The position numbers were made by a program, and so were the translations under genes. This document shows, one piece after another, positions 1 through 8,122 of a DNA stretch of 64,000 nucleotides. Under the pieces are notes generated by a model. That model did not search any database. It worked only from the letters and a program-made list of their open reading frames with translations, and had not been told where the DNA came from. Numbering within the stretch: the stretch's first letter is position 1; each line of letters opens with the position of its first letter. The DNA is taken from assembly GCA_902794005.1 (NCBI GenBank), contig CADBFO010000016.1, positions 17,241 to 81,240 of the forward strand, in the 5' to 3' direction. Origin of the DNA: an uncultured Bacteroidia bacterium. GTDB lineage: Bacteria; Bacteroidota; Bacteroidia; Bacteroidales; UBA932.

Positions 1-128
1 ACCTCAACTTTGTGGGGGAATATCCCGAGTCCCGTTACCGCCATGAGCTGGACGGCATCTACCGCCAGGTGCAGAAATTCCTCGGGAAGGACGGTGTGGC
101 CGAGGAAGAGAAAGCGAATGAAAAATAA
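1..128 (+). CDS. C-terminal fragment, probable outer-membrane assembly lipoprotein BamD
   Basis: An open frame enters from the left edge (first full codon at 3) and stops with TAA at 126-128, giving about 41 residues. The tail holds YPESRYRHEL and a charged end (EEEKANEK). The pattern 'F..eYPeSkYr.e' is typical of the last TPR-like helices of BamD/YfiO, the lipoprotein that works with BamA to insert outer-membrane proteins. In Bacteroidota bamD commonly sits directly upstream of the omega-like RNA polymerase subunit gene, as here. The assignment rests on this short tail and on context, so another TPR protein cannot be excluded. Confidence 0.5.
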   Translation, partial: LNFVGEYPESRYRHELDGIYRQVQKFLGKDGVAEEEKANEK

Positions 129-184
129 TTGAAACTTGTTGTTTCCCCGACGGGTATCTAATATAGACAAGCTATTTTTAACAA

Positions 185-529
185 ATGGAGAACAAAAAGA
201 AAGTCCCTGTAAACACCGTGACGCGCGACATCAAGAATCTCGCCGCGCCCACCGGCAACATCTACGAATCCGTGGTAATTCTCTATAAGCGCGCCAACCA
301 GATTGCCGTCGCAGAGAAGAAAGAACTCATGAAGAAACTGGACGAGTTCCGCGGAGACCGAGACACCATGGAAGAGGTCTTCGAAAACAAAGAGCAGATC
401 GAAATTTCCAAATACTATGAGCGTCAGCCCAAGCCGGACCTCGTAGCCATCTCGGAATTCGAAAACGGCGATCTGTTCTACCGCAAGGCCCAAAACGAAA
501 ACCCCATCGACATTTCTAGCGGAGAATAG
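185..529 (+). CDS. rpoZ: RNA polymerase omega subunit (Bacteroidota RpoZ/Rpb6-like)
   Basis: This 114-residue protein resembles the Bacteroidota omega (Rpb6-like) family, which helps assemble the beta-prime subunit into RNA polymerase. The N-terminal half has the family pattern 'T.....l....gNiYE.v.ii.kRAnqI', here TRDIKNLAAPTGNIYESVVI followed by KRANQIA. An acidic helix follows. It starts at ATG 185 after a 56-bp gap from the upstream gene and ends 3 bp before recN. The order bamD-rpoZ-recN is familiar in the phylum, although a coaBC gene often lies between the last two and is absent here. Confidence 0.8.
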   Translation: MENKKKVPVNTVTRDIKNLAAPTGNIYESVVILYKRANQIAVAEKKELMKKLDEFRGDRDTMEEVFENKEQIEISKYYERQPKPDLVAISEFENGDLFYRKAQNENPIDISSGE

Positions 530-532
530 GCT

Positions 533-2179
533 ATGCTTTACAGCCTCTCCGTCTCCAATTATATTTTGATCGGATCTCTGGAAACACGGTTTCCGGAGGG
601 TCTTATCATTATCAGCGGAGAGACTGGGGCCGGCAAGTCCATCCTTCTCGGCGCCCTGTCACTGGTTCTCGGAGCCAAGGCCGATGCCTCCATGGTGGGC
701 CCGCACGGAGAGAACTGCGTGGTGGAAGCGGAGTTCGGCATGGACGAAGAAATCCGGGACATTCTCGCACAAGCCGACCTCCCCGCCGAAGGGGACCGGC
801 TCATCCTTCGCCGGACCGTGGCAAAAAGCGGCCGTTCCCGGAGTTTCGCAGGAGACGAACCCGTGAGCGTCAATGTGCTTCAGGAACTGGCATCCCGCCT
901 GGTGGACATCCATTCCCAGCACCAGACACTCCGTCTTTCGGACGAGCGTTTCCGGATGGAAGCCCTGGATCTGTGGGCCGGTGCGGAAGCAGTGCGGAAG
1001 CAGTGCGGCCTCGCCTGGAACGCCCTGCAGGAGAGCCGGCGCGAACTCGCCTCTGTCGAAGAGCGGCTGAGCCGAGCCCGCGAGGAGCAGGAATACAATC
1101 ATGCCCGCTGGGAGCGCCTGGACCGCGCCCGCCTGCAGGAAGGAGAACTGGAAGCGCTGGAGTGCGAACAAAAGCAGCTTTCCCACGCCGAGGAAATCAA
1201 GGAAAACCTCTGCTTTGCAGAGAATCTCCTGACGCCCGAACATGGAGAAGCGCTTTCGCAAAGCCTTCGCGAGTGCGCCAGACGGCTGGAGAAGGCCGGT
1301 TCCTTCATTCCCGGGCTGAATTCCCTGGCCGAGCGGCTGGCATCGGCCCGCCTGGAGGTGGAAGACATCGCCGCCGAAGTAGCTTCGGTGAACGAACGCA
1401 CGGAGGCCTCGCCCGAGAGGCTGCAGGAAGTGGAAGACCGCCTTTCCCTGCTGTACGAGCTCATGCAAAGGCATGGCGTAGGAACGGTGGAAGAGCTTAT
1501 TGCCCGAAGAAACCACCTGGAAAGCCTCGTGACGGACGCCACGCAACTGGTCACGGAAGTGGAGAAAGCACGGAAGGCCGTGGAAGAAAAACTTCGTCTG
1601 TATTCGGAATGCTGCGAGCGGCTTCACAGCCTTCGCGAAAAAGGGACGCAGGGATTCGCCGCCGCCATCCTGAAGGAGCTGCACGCCCTGGATCTGGAAA
1701 AAGCGCTCTTCCATGTCCAATTGGAAGACGCCACGCCCGGTGCCGATGGCCGCGACAGCGTCCGTTTCCTCTTTTCCTCTGCCGGTCATGCTCCTTCCGA
1801 CGTGTCCAAAGCGGCCTCGGGCGGAGAACTGTCCCGAATCATGCTCAGCCTCAAGGCCGTAATGGCCCGCTTCAAACGGATGCCCACGCTGGTTTTCGAC
1901 GAAATCGATACCGGCGTCTCGGGCAGCACCGCCGACAAGATGGGATCCCTGGTCTGCACCATGGGTGCCGACATGCAGGTTTTCGCCATCACCCATCTGC
2001 CCCAGGTAGCCGCCAAGGGGAACGCCCATTACCTTGTATCCAAAACCGGCGATGTAACGTCGGTGCAGTACCTTAACGAAGACGGCCGCGTTCAGGAGCT
2101 GGCCCGGATGCTCTCCGGGGCCACCATCACCCCCGCAGCCATCGCCAATGCCAACGCCCTTTTACATCCCAGTTTATGA
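533..2179 (+). CDS. recN: DNA repair ATPase RecN
   Basis: RecN is an SMC-like ATPase that acts at double-strand breaks during recombinational repair. This 548-residue copy has normal length. Walker A is GETGAGKS (residues 29-36). The ABC signature ASGGELSR lies near 428-435 and Walker B (TLVFDEIDTG) near 452. The middle (about 155-375) is rich in Glu, Arg and Leu heptads, as expected for the coiled-coil arm. The stop codon overlaps the ATG of the next gene (ATGA at 2176-2179), so the Fur-family regulator is probably translationally coupled to it. Confidence 0.95.
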   Translation: MLYSLSVSNYILIGSLETRFPEGLIIISGETGAGKSILLGALSLVLGAKADASMVGPHGENCVVEAEFGMDEEIRDILAQADLPAEGDRLILRRTVAKSGRSRSFAGDEPVSVNVLQELASRLVDIHSQHQTLRLSDERFRMEALDLWAGAEAVRKQCGLAWNALQESRRELASVEERLSRAREEQEYNHARWERLDRARLQEGELEALECEQKQLSHAEEIKENLCFAENLLTPEHGEALSQSLRECARRLEKAGSFIPGLNSLAERLASARLEVEDIAAEVASVNERTEASPERLQEVEDRLSLLYELMQRHGVGTVEELIARRNHLESLVTDATQLVTEVEKARKAVEEKLRLYSECCERLHSLREKGTQGFAAAILKELHALDLEKALFHVQLEDATPGADGRDSVRFLFSSAGHAPSDVSKAASGGELSRIMLSLKAVMARFKRMPTLVFDEIDTGVSGSTADKMGSLVCTMGADMQVFAITHLPQVAAKGNAHYLVSKTGDVTSVQYLNEDGRVQELARMLSGATITPAAIANANALLHPSL

Positions 2180-2631
2180 TTACCATGCCCCCTCCCACCC
2201 CCACCCTGGAAGATTTCCGGACACAACTTCGCAAGCACAACCTCAAGGCGACGCGTCAGCGTATGGCTGTTCACGAGGTTATGATGGAGCTCGGACACGC
2301 TTCCGCCGACATGGTGGGAGAAGAACTTGCGAGCCGCGGCTCCAAAGTAACGGTTGCCTCCGTGTACAACATCCTCTCCCAACTGGCCGATTTCAGGATT
2401 TACAACCGGCGCATGTCGGCCACCAACAAGATGTTCTTCGACATCAACACTTTTCATCATATCCATCTGTATGACCGCGAGAACCACACTTACCGTGACG
2501 TCATTGACGAAGAACTCCAGAGTCTGGTGCTTTCACACATGAAACGGCGCAAGTTCCGCGGATTCACCATTGAAGACATTGACATCCAGTTAATTGCACG
2601 GCCGACCAGCCGCAAATCCAGAAACACATGA
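2176..2631 (+). CDS. Fur-family transcriptional regulator lacking cysteines
   Basis: This 151-residue protein has the winged-helix layout of Fur/PerR/Irr regulators: LKATRQRMAVHEVM in the first helices and the recognition-helix pattern VASVYNILSQLADF. A histidine-rich metal-site segment (HHIHLYDRENH) follows in the dimerisation domain. Unlike classical Fur or Zur there is no cysteine anywhere, so the CxxC structural zinc site is missing; Irr-like or PerR-like sensing through His/Asp is possible. The gene is coupled on both sides by 4-bp ATGA overlaps (recN upstream, lipoprotein downstream). The target metal or ligand cannot be told from the sequence. Confidence 0.82.
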   Translation: MITMPPPTPTLEDFRTQLRKHNLKATRQRMAVHEVMMELGHASADMVGEELASRGSKVTVASVYNILSQLADFRIYNRRMSATNKMFFDINTFHHIHLYDRENHTYRDVIDEELQSLVLSHMKRRKFRGFTIEDIDIQLIARPTSRKSRNT

Positions 2632-3281
2632 AAAAGTTTTTACTCCTCCTCGCTTTCTGCCTCGGCATGGCAGCAGCAAGTTCCTGCGTAAAGGAAAGCA
2701 CCTTCGTTTATAACAACTACATGGATTTTGTCGTTTCGCATGAAGGGACCCTCGTCTCGGACATCGGCGTCATCTTCCGTGTCGTGGAAAACAAGACCGG
2801 CAGCGAAGCCTGGAGACAGGAAGGAAGCCGTTTTTACATCCTCTGCGATATCCAGAACCGTGAAATGGATATTATCCTGAAAAACGTATTGGAAGTCCGG
2901 CAGCTCGAAGCGTCCCCCCTCGGAGAAATGGAAAAAGAGTATGCCGATCCCATTATCGTGAATGACAGCAGCGTTAGCGGACTCTACTTCAACATTTTCT
3001 ACACCTACTATTACAATCCGGCATCCAACTATGCCCACAACACCCAGGTATGGTGGGACAGCCGCGACAACCAACTGAACCTCTATCTGTATCACGACGG
3101 AAACGGAGAGAATCCGGCCGAAATGGACGCCGACCTCCTCAAGGAAAAACAGGACGTACTCAGCATCCCTCTCACCGAAATCCGCAAAAACGGCGAGTTC
3201 TCCCGCTTGTCCGTCACCGTCTATGAACTCTCGTCCGACAGCAAGGAAGTGACGAAAAACACCTACAACCTCACCAACTAG
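2628..3281 (+). CDS. Lipoprotein, NigD-like
   Basis: This 217-residue exported protein has a signal peptide (MKKFLLLLAFCLGMAAASSC) ending at a plausible lipobox cysteine (Cys20). The mature part is rich in aromatic and beta-forming residues and resembles the NigD-like beta-sandwich lipoproteins common in Bacteroidales. It should be anchored in the envelope; the function is unknown. It overlaps the Fur-family gene by 4 bp and is followed by a strong bidirectional terminator, so it is the last gene of the recN transcript. Confidence 0.7.
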   Translation: MKKFLLLLAFCLGMAAASSCVKESTFVYNNYMDFVVSHEGTLVSDIGVIFRVVENKTGSEAWRQEGSRFYILCDIQNREMDIILKNVLEVRQLEASPLGEMEKEYADPIIVNDSSVSGLYFNIFYTYYYNPASNYAHNTQVWWDSRDNQLNLYLYHDGNGENPAEMDADLLKEKQDVLSIPLTEIRKNGEFSRLSVTVYELSSDSKEVTKNTYNLTN

Positions 3282-3306
3282 GCGGTCCCGGTACAGCAAA
3301 TTAACC

Positions 3307-3343
3307 AAAAAAGCAGCCCCATCAAAATGAAGGCTGCTTTTTT
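3307..3343. terminator. Bidirectional rho-independent terminator
   Basis: A perfect 12-bp inverted repeat (A6 GCAGCC at 3307-3318, GGCTGC T6 at 3332-3343) encloses a 13-nt loop. It has T runs in both directions, so it can end the recN-lipoprotein transcript on the plus strand and the tRNA-His transcript on the minus strand. Confidence 0.9.
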
Positions 3344-3344
3344 G

Positions 3345-3421
3345 TGGGGTGGATGATGGGGCTCGAACCCACGACACTCGGAACCACAATCCGATGCTCT
3401 ACCGACTGAACTACATCCACC
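3345..3421 (-). tRNA. tRNA-His (anticodon GTG)
   Basis: Read on the minus strand, the sequence folds into a full cloverleaf: acceptor stem GTGGATG/CATCCAC, D arm GTTC..GAGC, anticodon arm TCGGA-TTGTGGT-TCCGA with anticodon GTG, and T arm GTGGG-TTCGAGC-CCCAT. The extra G at -1 (position 3421) opposite discriminator C (3348) is the histidine identity element. The 3' CCA is encoded (3345-3347). Confidence 0.96.
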
Positions 3422-3483
3422 GTATTGGGACTGCAAATGTAAGGAATTTTTCTATCTTTCCAAAATTTTTCAATTATAATTCC

Positions 3484-3491
3484 TATCTTTG
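3484..3491 (+). promoter_or_regulatory. Promoter -7 box (TATCTTTG) for the OadA/PycB-like gene
   Basis: TATCTTTG matches the Bacteroidota housekeeping -7 consensus TAnnTTTG. It lies 27 bp before the ATG at 3519 in an AT-rich stretch, pointing away from tRNA-His. Confidence 0.75.
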
Positions 3492-3518
3492 CGAATACGC
3501 AAATACTGAAAACCGACT

Positions 3519-5303
3519 ATGGCAAAACGTGAAATCAAGTTCTCCCTGGTTTACAGGGACATGTGGCAGAGCTCCGGAAAATATGTCCCCCGGGTGGACC
3601 AGCTGCTGGAAGTGGCGCCCGCCATCATCGACATGGGCTGTTTCGACCGCGTGGAGACCAACGGCGGTGCCTTCGAGCAGGTGAACCTCCTGTTCGGCGA
3701 AAACCCCAACAAAGCCGTGCGCGCCTGGACCGCCCCCTTCCACAAGGCCGGCATCCAGACCCACATGCTCGAACGCGGCCTCAACGCCCTCCGCATGAAC
3801 CCCGTCCCGCTGGATGTGCGCGAACTCATGTTCAAGGTGAAGAAAAAGCAGGGAACGGATATCGCCCGCTCTTTCTGCGGCCTCAACGACCACCGCAACC
3901 TCAAAGGCTCCGTCATCGGCGCCAAGAAGGGCGGAATGATTTCACAGGTTGCCCTCTCCATTACGCATTCCCCCGTTCACACGGTTGCCTATTACATGGA
4001 CATCGTGGACAAGGTGGTGGAATACGGGGCCGATGAAATCTGCCTCAAGGACATGGCCGGCATCGGCCGCCCCAATGTGCTGGGAGAACTGGTGGCCGGC
4101 ATCAAGCAAAAGCATCCCCATATCAAGGTCCAATACCACGGACATTCAGGACCCGGCTTTTCCGTAGCTTCCATGCTGGAAGTGGCCCGCGCCGGCGCCG
4201 ACTACCTGGATGTGGCCGTCGAGCCGCTTTCCTGGGGAAAGGTTCACCCGGACGTCATCACCATCCGCGAGATGCTCCGCTGCGACGGCTTCCTGGTGAA
4301 AGACCTCAACATGGACGCTTACATGGAAGTTCGCCGCCTCACCCAGAAGTTCATCGACGATTTCCTGGGCTACTGGATCAACCCCAGCAACAAGCTCATG
4401 ACGTCCCTCCTGGTGGGCTGCGGTCTTCCCGGCGGCATGATGGGTTCCATGATGGCCGACCTCAAAGGCTTCCAGGGTGCCATCAACGCCGCCCAGCGTG
4501 CCCACGGCCGCCCCGAAATGAGCCTGGACACCCTCATGGTGAAACTCTTCGAGGAAGTGGAATACGTGTGGCCGCGCCTGGGTTATCCGCCGCTCGTGAC
4601 ACCGTTCAGCCAGTATGTAAAGAATACGGCCCTCATGAACCTTTTCAACATGCTCAACGACAAGCCGCGCTGGACCACCATCGACAAAGACACCTGGGGC
4701 ATGATTCTGGGCAATATGGGCAAACTTCCCGGTGAACTGGATCCGGAAATCGTGGCCCTGGCCAAGGAGAAGGGTCTGGCGTTCAGCAGCGGAAACCCGC
4801 AGGACAATTATCCCGACGAACTTCCCAAGTTCCGCAAGATGATGGAGGAGGAAGGCTGGGACTGCGGCGAGGACGAGGAAGAACTCTTCGAACTGGCCAT
4901 GCACGAGCGCCAGTACCGGGATTACAGGAGCGGCATTGCCAAGGAACGTTTCAACAAGGAGCTGGAAGAGTTCAAGGCCAAAGCCGGCGCCCCCATCGCA
5001 GTGGAACGGCCGGTGGTGGAGATGCCCAAGTTTTCCGTGGAGGAATACACCGCCCGCTATCCCAAGGCCACACCCCTGCAGTGCCCGGTCAAGGGTCAGC
5101 TTCTGTGGGAACTGGACGTGGACGACGTTTCCAAGGCCCCGGCCGTCGGAAAGAAAGTGAAGGCCGGAGAAGTCATCGGCCATGTGCAGACCTATTACGG
5201 CATCGAAGATGTCGTGGCTGCCGTGGACGGGCTTGTGGTAGCCGTCCTCGGGAAGCAGGGAGACAGGGTGGAGAAGGGCGAGATCGTCGCTTTCATCCAA
5301 TAG
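3519..5303 (+). CDS. OadA/PycB-like carboxyltransferase with a biotinyl-type domain that lacks the lysine motif
   Basis: This 594-residue protein has the layout of oxaloacetate decarboxylase alpha / pyruvate carboxylase subunit B: a TIM-barrel carboxyltransferase (about 1-300), a conserved PYC/OADA middle (300-460) and a biotinyl-lipoyl-like domain (about 525-594). Metal-site elements are present: Asp14 in YRDMWQS, Lys near 176 in CLKDMAG, and His207/His209 in YHGHSG. The usual barrel motif is RDxHQS; here it is RDMWQS. The C-terminal domain keeps its barrel pattern, but where the biotinylated A/S-M-K-M should stand it reads QTYYGIED (about 557-564), with no lysine. It may therefore not carry biotin itself, or may use another carrier. 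It stands alone in its own transcript, flanked by terminators. Confidence 0.8.
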   Translation: MAKREIKFSLVYRDMWQSSGKYVPRVDQLLEVAPAIIDMGCFDRVETNGGAFEQVNLLFGENPNKAVRAWTAPFHKAGIQTHMLERGLNALRMNPVPLDVRELMFKVKKKQGTDIARSFCGLNDHRNLKGSVIGAKKGGMISQVALSITHSPVHTVAYYMDIVDKVVEYGADEICLKDMAGIGRPNVLGELVAGIKQKHPHIKVQYHGHSGPGFSVASMLEVARAGADYLDVAVEPLSWGKVHPDVITIREMLRCDGFLVKDLNMDAYMEVRRLTQKFIDDFLGYWINPSNKLMTSLLVGCGLPGGMMGSMMADLKGFQGAINAAQRAHGRPEMSLDTLMVKLFEEVEYVWPRLGYPPLVTPFSQYVKNTALMNLFNMLNDKPRWTTIDKDTWGMILGNMGKLPGELDPEIVALAKEKGLAFSSGNPQDNYPDELPKFRKMMEEEGWDCGEDEEELFELAMHERQYRDYRSGIAKERFNKELEEFKAKAGAPIAVERPVVEMPKFSVEEYTARYPKATPLQCPVKGQLLWELDVDDVSKAPAVGKKVKAGEVIGHVQTYYGIEDVVAAVDGLVVAVLGKQGDRVEKGEIVAFIQ

Positions 5304-5335
5304 GAATCGTAAAAAACAGCAAATAAACACCTGAA

Positions 5336-5370
5336 ACAACACAATCTTTTTTCCGATTGTGTTGTTTTTC
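5336..5370 (+). terminator. Rho-independent terminator after the carboxyltransferase gene
   Basis: An 11-bp perfect stem (ACAACACAATC at 5336-5346, GATTGTGTTGT at 5355-5365) with an 8-nt loop runs into a T-rich tail. It lies 33 bp after the stop codon. Confidence 0.85.
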
Positions 5371-5394
5371 TTTTTTATGGGGTATCTTGGCGTC

Positions 5395-6078
5395 ATGAAG
5401 ATTTTGGACATGTGCCCGGACGAGCGGCCCCGGGAGAAAATGCGCCTCAGGGGCGCGAAGGCCCTCTCCAATGCCGAACTGCTGGCAATCCTGCTGGGAA
5501 GCGGCACCGAAGGCAGGAATGTGATGGAAGTGGCGCAAGGACTGATGGCCTGCGCCAAAGGGCGGCTGACCCTTCTGGGGGCAATGCCGCTGGAAAGGCT
5601 CATCTCGCACAAAGGGGTGGGAGAAGCCAGAGCCGTGGGCATCGCAGCCGCCCTGGAACTGGGACGGCGCGCTTTCGAAGAGGCGGCCGTTATCGACAAA
5701 CGCTCCGTCACTTCACCGCAACTGGTGTATCAGCTCATGCTTCCTTCCCTCAAAAACCTGGATCACGAGGAATGCTGGGTCCTGTTCCTGAACAAGGCCA
5801 ACTACATCATCGGCCGGGAGATGATTACCTCCGGATCCCTGGACAGCACCCCGCTGGATATCGGCCGGATTCTCAAAAAAGCCATCGAGAAGCAGAGCAG
5901 CCACATCATCCTTGTGCATAACCACCCTTCCGGCTCCCCGCTGCCCGGCCAGGCCGATATCTTCCAGACCGACCTGCTGAAGAAAGCCCTGAGCGCGATT
6001 GGCATCACCCTGACCGACCATGTCATCGTTGCCGACGGGGCCTTCTATTCTTTCTCGGAAGAACGGGTAGGGAAATAA
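5395..6078 (+). CDS. radC: RadC-family JAB/JAMM protein
   Basis: A RadC/YicR-family protein of 227 residues from ATG 5395 (an upstream in-frame ATG at 5377 would add six residues). N-terminal helix-hairpin-helix region: LSNAELLAILLGSGT and ISHKGVGEARA. The C-terminal JAMM metalloprotease-like motif is HNHPSGSPLPGQADI, with the zinc-ligand pattern HxHPSG..D. The family was once tied to DNA repair, but its real activity is unclear. I chose 5395 because the earlier residues would be encoded by the T-rich tail of the terminator. A TATCTTGG box (5383-5390) almost touches this ATG. Confidence 0.9.
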   Translation: MKILDMCPDERPREKMRLRGAKALSNAELLAILLGSGTEGRNVMEVAQGLMACAKGRLTLLGAMPLERLISHKGVGEARAVGIAAALELGRRAFEEAAVIDKRSVTSPQLVYQLMLPSLKNLDHEECWVLFLNKANYIIGREMITSGSLDSTPLDIGRILKKAIEKQSSHIILVHNHPSGSPLPGQADIFQTDLLKKALSAIGITLTDHVIVADGAFYSFSEERVGK

Positions 6079-6086
6079 ATTTTTTC

Positions 6087-6094
6087 TATCTTTG
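6087..6094 (+). promoter_or_regulatory. Promoter -7 box (TATCTTTG) for upp-miaB
   Basis: A perfect TAnnTTTG box 25 bp before the upp start codon, in the gap after radC. Confidence 0.75.
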
Positions 6095-6119
6095 TAAGGT
6101 AGTCACAAATTCCTGGAAT

Positions 6120-6773
6120 ATGAAAGTCGTCAACCTTGGAGAGAACAACTCTGTTCTGAACACTTACATTGCAGAGATACGCGATGCGCGCATCCAGAAA
6201 GACAGTCTCCGTTTTCGCACCAACCTGCAGCGGGTGGGCCGGGTTTTCGCCTATGAAATTTCGCGTACGCTGCAGTATTCGGAAAAAGACGTAACCACTC
6301 CGCTGGCCGTGGCCAGGGTCTCCACCTTCGACACTCCGCTGGTGATTGCGGCCATCCTAAGGGCCGGAATGCCCCTGCAGAGCGGCATCCTGGACGTTTT
6401 CGACCATGCAGAAAGCGCGTTTCTCTCCACCTACCGCAAACACGGGAAGGGAGACTATTTCAAGGTTTATTCAGACTATTGCACCTGCCCTTCACTGGAA
6501 GGGAAAACCCTCATCGTGGCCGACCCTTTGCTGGCCACCGGCGCATCCATGGAAAGCGCCCTCCTGAAACTGGAGGAAGAAGGCGGGGAGGCTGCCACCA
6601 TTCATTTGGTCTGCCCCGTCGCCAGCCGCTACGCCGTCGATCAGCTCCTGCAGAAACTGGACAACAAATACACCCTCTGGGTGGCCGCCATCGATGAGGA
6701 ACTCACCAGTCACAACTACATCATCCCCGGCCTCGGAGACGCCGGAGACCTGGCCTACGGCGGCAAAAGATAG
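6120..6773 (+). CDS. upp: Uracil phosphoribosyltransferase
   Basis: This enzyme converts uracil plus PRPP to UMP in pyrimidine salvage. The 217-residue protein has the family's PRPP-binding loop LIVADPLLATGAS (near residues 130-142) and the uracil-binding C-terminal part YIIPGLGDAGDLAYG. AILRAGMPLQSG is the conserved dimer and active-site segment. It has its own promoter and ends 14 bp before miaB, so the two are probably cotranscribed. Confidence 0.96.
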   Translation: MKVVNLGENNSVLNTYIAEIRDARIQKDSLRFRTNLQRVGRVFAYEISRTLQYSEKDVTTPLAVARVSTFDTPLVIAAILRAGMPLQSGILDVFDHAESAFLSTYRKHGKGDYFKVYSDYCTCPSLEGKTLIVADPLLATGASMESALLKLEEEGGEAATIHLVCPVASRYAVDQLLQKLDNKYTLWVAAIDEELTSHNYIIPGLGDAGDLAYGGKR

Positions 6774-6787
6774 CCGTATCCTTCACT

Positions 6788-8098
6788 ATGAAAAAAGCCT
6801 ATATCGAAACCTACGGGTGTCAGATGAATGTCAATGACACCGAAGTCATTTTTGCCATACTCGGGGAAGCCGGTTACGAGCGCACGGAGAAAATGGAAGA
6901 AGCCAGCCTTGTCATGGCCAACACCTGCTCCATCCGCGACAATGCCGAGCAGCGCATCTGGGGACGCCTGGACGTGTTCAACCAGCAGAAGAAAGCCCGT
7001 CCCGGGGTTCTGGTCGGCATCGTGGGCTGCATGGCGGAGCGCCTGAAAGACAAGCTCCTGGACACCGGGAAAGTGGATCTTGTCGTGGGCCCCGACGCCT
7101 ACCGCTCCCTGCCCCGCCTCCTGAATGCCATCACTCCGGACAAGCCCCAGATAGACGTTCTCCTCTCCAGGGACGAGACTTATGCCGACATCACTCCCGT
7201 CCGCACGGATCGCAACGGCATATCGGCCTTCATTTCCATCATGCGGGGATGCAATAACGTATGCTCCTACTGCGTGGTCCCCTATACCCGCGGAGCCGAG
7301 CGCTCCCGGGACGCCCATTCCATTGTCCGCGAGGCCTGCGACGTGTATGCCCGGGGCTACAAGGAAGTGACGCTCCTGGGGCAGAACGTGGACTCCTATC
7401 TTTGGAAAAGCGCCGGCGAAAGCGTGAACTTCGCCCGCCTGCTGGAAATGGTCGCCGCCGTCGCGCCCGACCTGCGCGTCCGTTTCGCCACTTCGCACCC
7501 CAAGGACATCAGCGACGAAGTCATCCGGACCATGGCCGAGCATCCCAACATCTGCCGGCATATCCATCTTCCGGTGCAGTCCGGCAGTTCCCGGATGCTG
7601 GAGAAAATGCGCCGCAAGTACGACCGGGAATGGTACCTGGAGCGCGTCGCCAAAATCCGGAGCCTCATCCCGGACTGCGGGCTCACCACCGACGTGATTG
7701 CCGGATTCTGCTCGGAAACGGAGCAGGACCACCGGGAAACCCTGTCCCTGATGGAGGAAGTGGGGTTCGACTGGGCCTTCATGTTCGCCTATTCGGAGCG
7801 CCCCGGCACCCTCGCCCAAAGGAATTATCCCGACGACATTCCGGCCGATGTCAAAAACCGCCGGCTGAACGAGATTATCGAGCTCCAGAACCGCAAGTCG
7901 CTGGAGCGCTACCGCGCCCAGATTGGCAAAGCGGTGGAAGTGCTGGTGGAAGGCCCGTCAAAAAGGGACCCGGAACAGCTCTGCGGCCGTGCCTCCAACA
8001 ACATGATGTGCGTCTTCCCGGCCCTGGACCGCAAAATCGGAACCTATGTGCGCGTCCGGGTGAAAGACTGCACATCGGCCACCCTTATCTGCGAATAA
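6788..8098 (+). CDS. miaB: tRNA-2-methylthio-N6-isopentenyladenosine synthase MiaB
   Basis: A radical-SAM methylthiotransferase of 436 residues that modifies A37 of UNN-reading tRNAs. The N-terminal domain has the three cluster cysteines (Cys11 in YGCQMN, Cys47 in NTCSIR, Cys81 in VGCMAE). The radical-SAM motif CNNVCSYC provides Cys154, Cys158 and Cys161. A TRAM domain occupies roughly 375-436. The start YIETYGCQMN is the standard MiaB beginning. Confidence 0.96.
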   Translation: MKKAYIETYGCQMNVNDTEVIFAILGEAGYERTEKMEEASLVMANTCSIRDNAEQRIWGRLDVFNQQKKARPGVLVGIVGCMAERLKDKLLDTGKVDLVVGPDAYRSLPRLLNAITPDKPQIDVLLSRDETYADITPVRTDRNGISAFISIMRGCNNVCSYCVVPYTRGAERSRDAHSIVREACDVYARGYKEVTLLGQNVDSYLWKSAGESVNFARLLEMVAAVAPDLRVRFATSHPKDISDEVIRTMAEHPNICRHIHLPVQSGSSRMLEKMRRKYDREWYLERVAKIRSLIPDCGLTTDVIAGFCSETEQDHRETLSLMEEVGFDWAFMFAYSERPGTLAQRNYPDDIPADVKNRRLNEIIELQNRKSLERYRAQIGKAVEVLVEGPSKRDPEQLCGRASNNMMCVFPALDRKIGTYVRVRVKDCTSATLICE

Positions 8099-8109
8099 AA
8101 AAAAATCAT

Positions 8110-8117
8110 TACCTTTG
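8110..8117 (+). promoter_or_regulatory. Promoter -7 box (TACCTTTG) very close to its start codon
   Basis: TACCTTTG ends only 5 nt before the ATG at 8123. If the start site lies 4-7 nt past the box, as is usual in this phylum, the mRNA would have little or no leader. Confidence 0.65.
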
Positions 8118-8122
8118 CGTCC

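Noticed and set aside
659-2029. A 456-codon open frame on the minus strand opposite recN
   Set aside because: It lies fully antisense to an unambiguous recN and its Gly/Phe/His-rich translation has no protein-like motifs; such long antisense frames arise from GC-rich codon usage.
3307-3343. The A/T-flanked hairpin as a riboswitch or small RNA
   Set aside because: A perfect short stem with T runs on both strands between two converging transcripts is fully explained as a bidirectional terminator.
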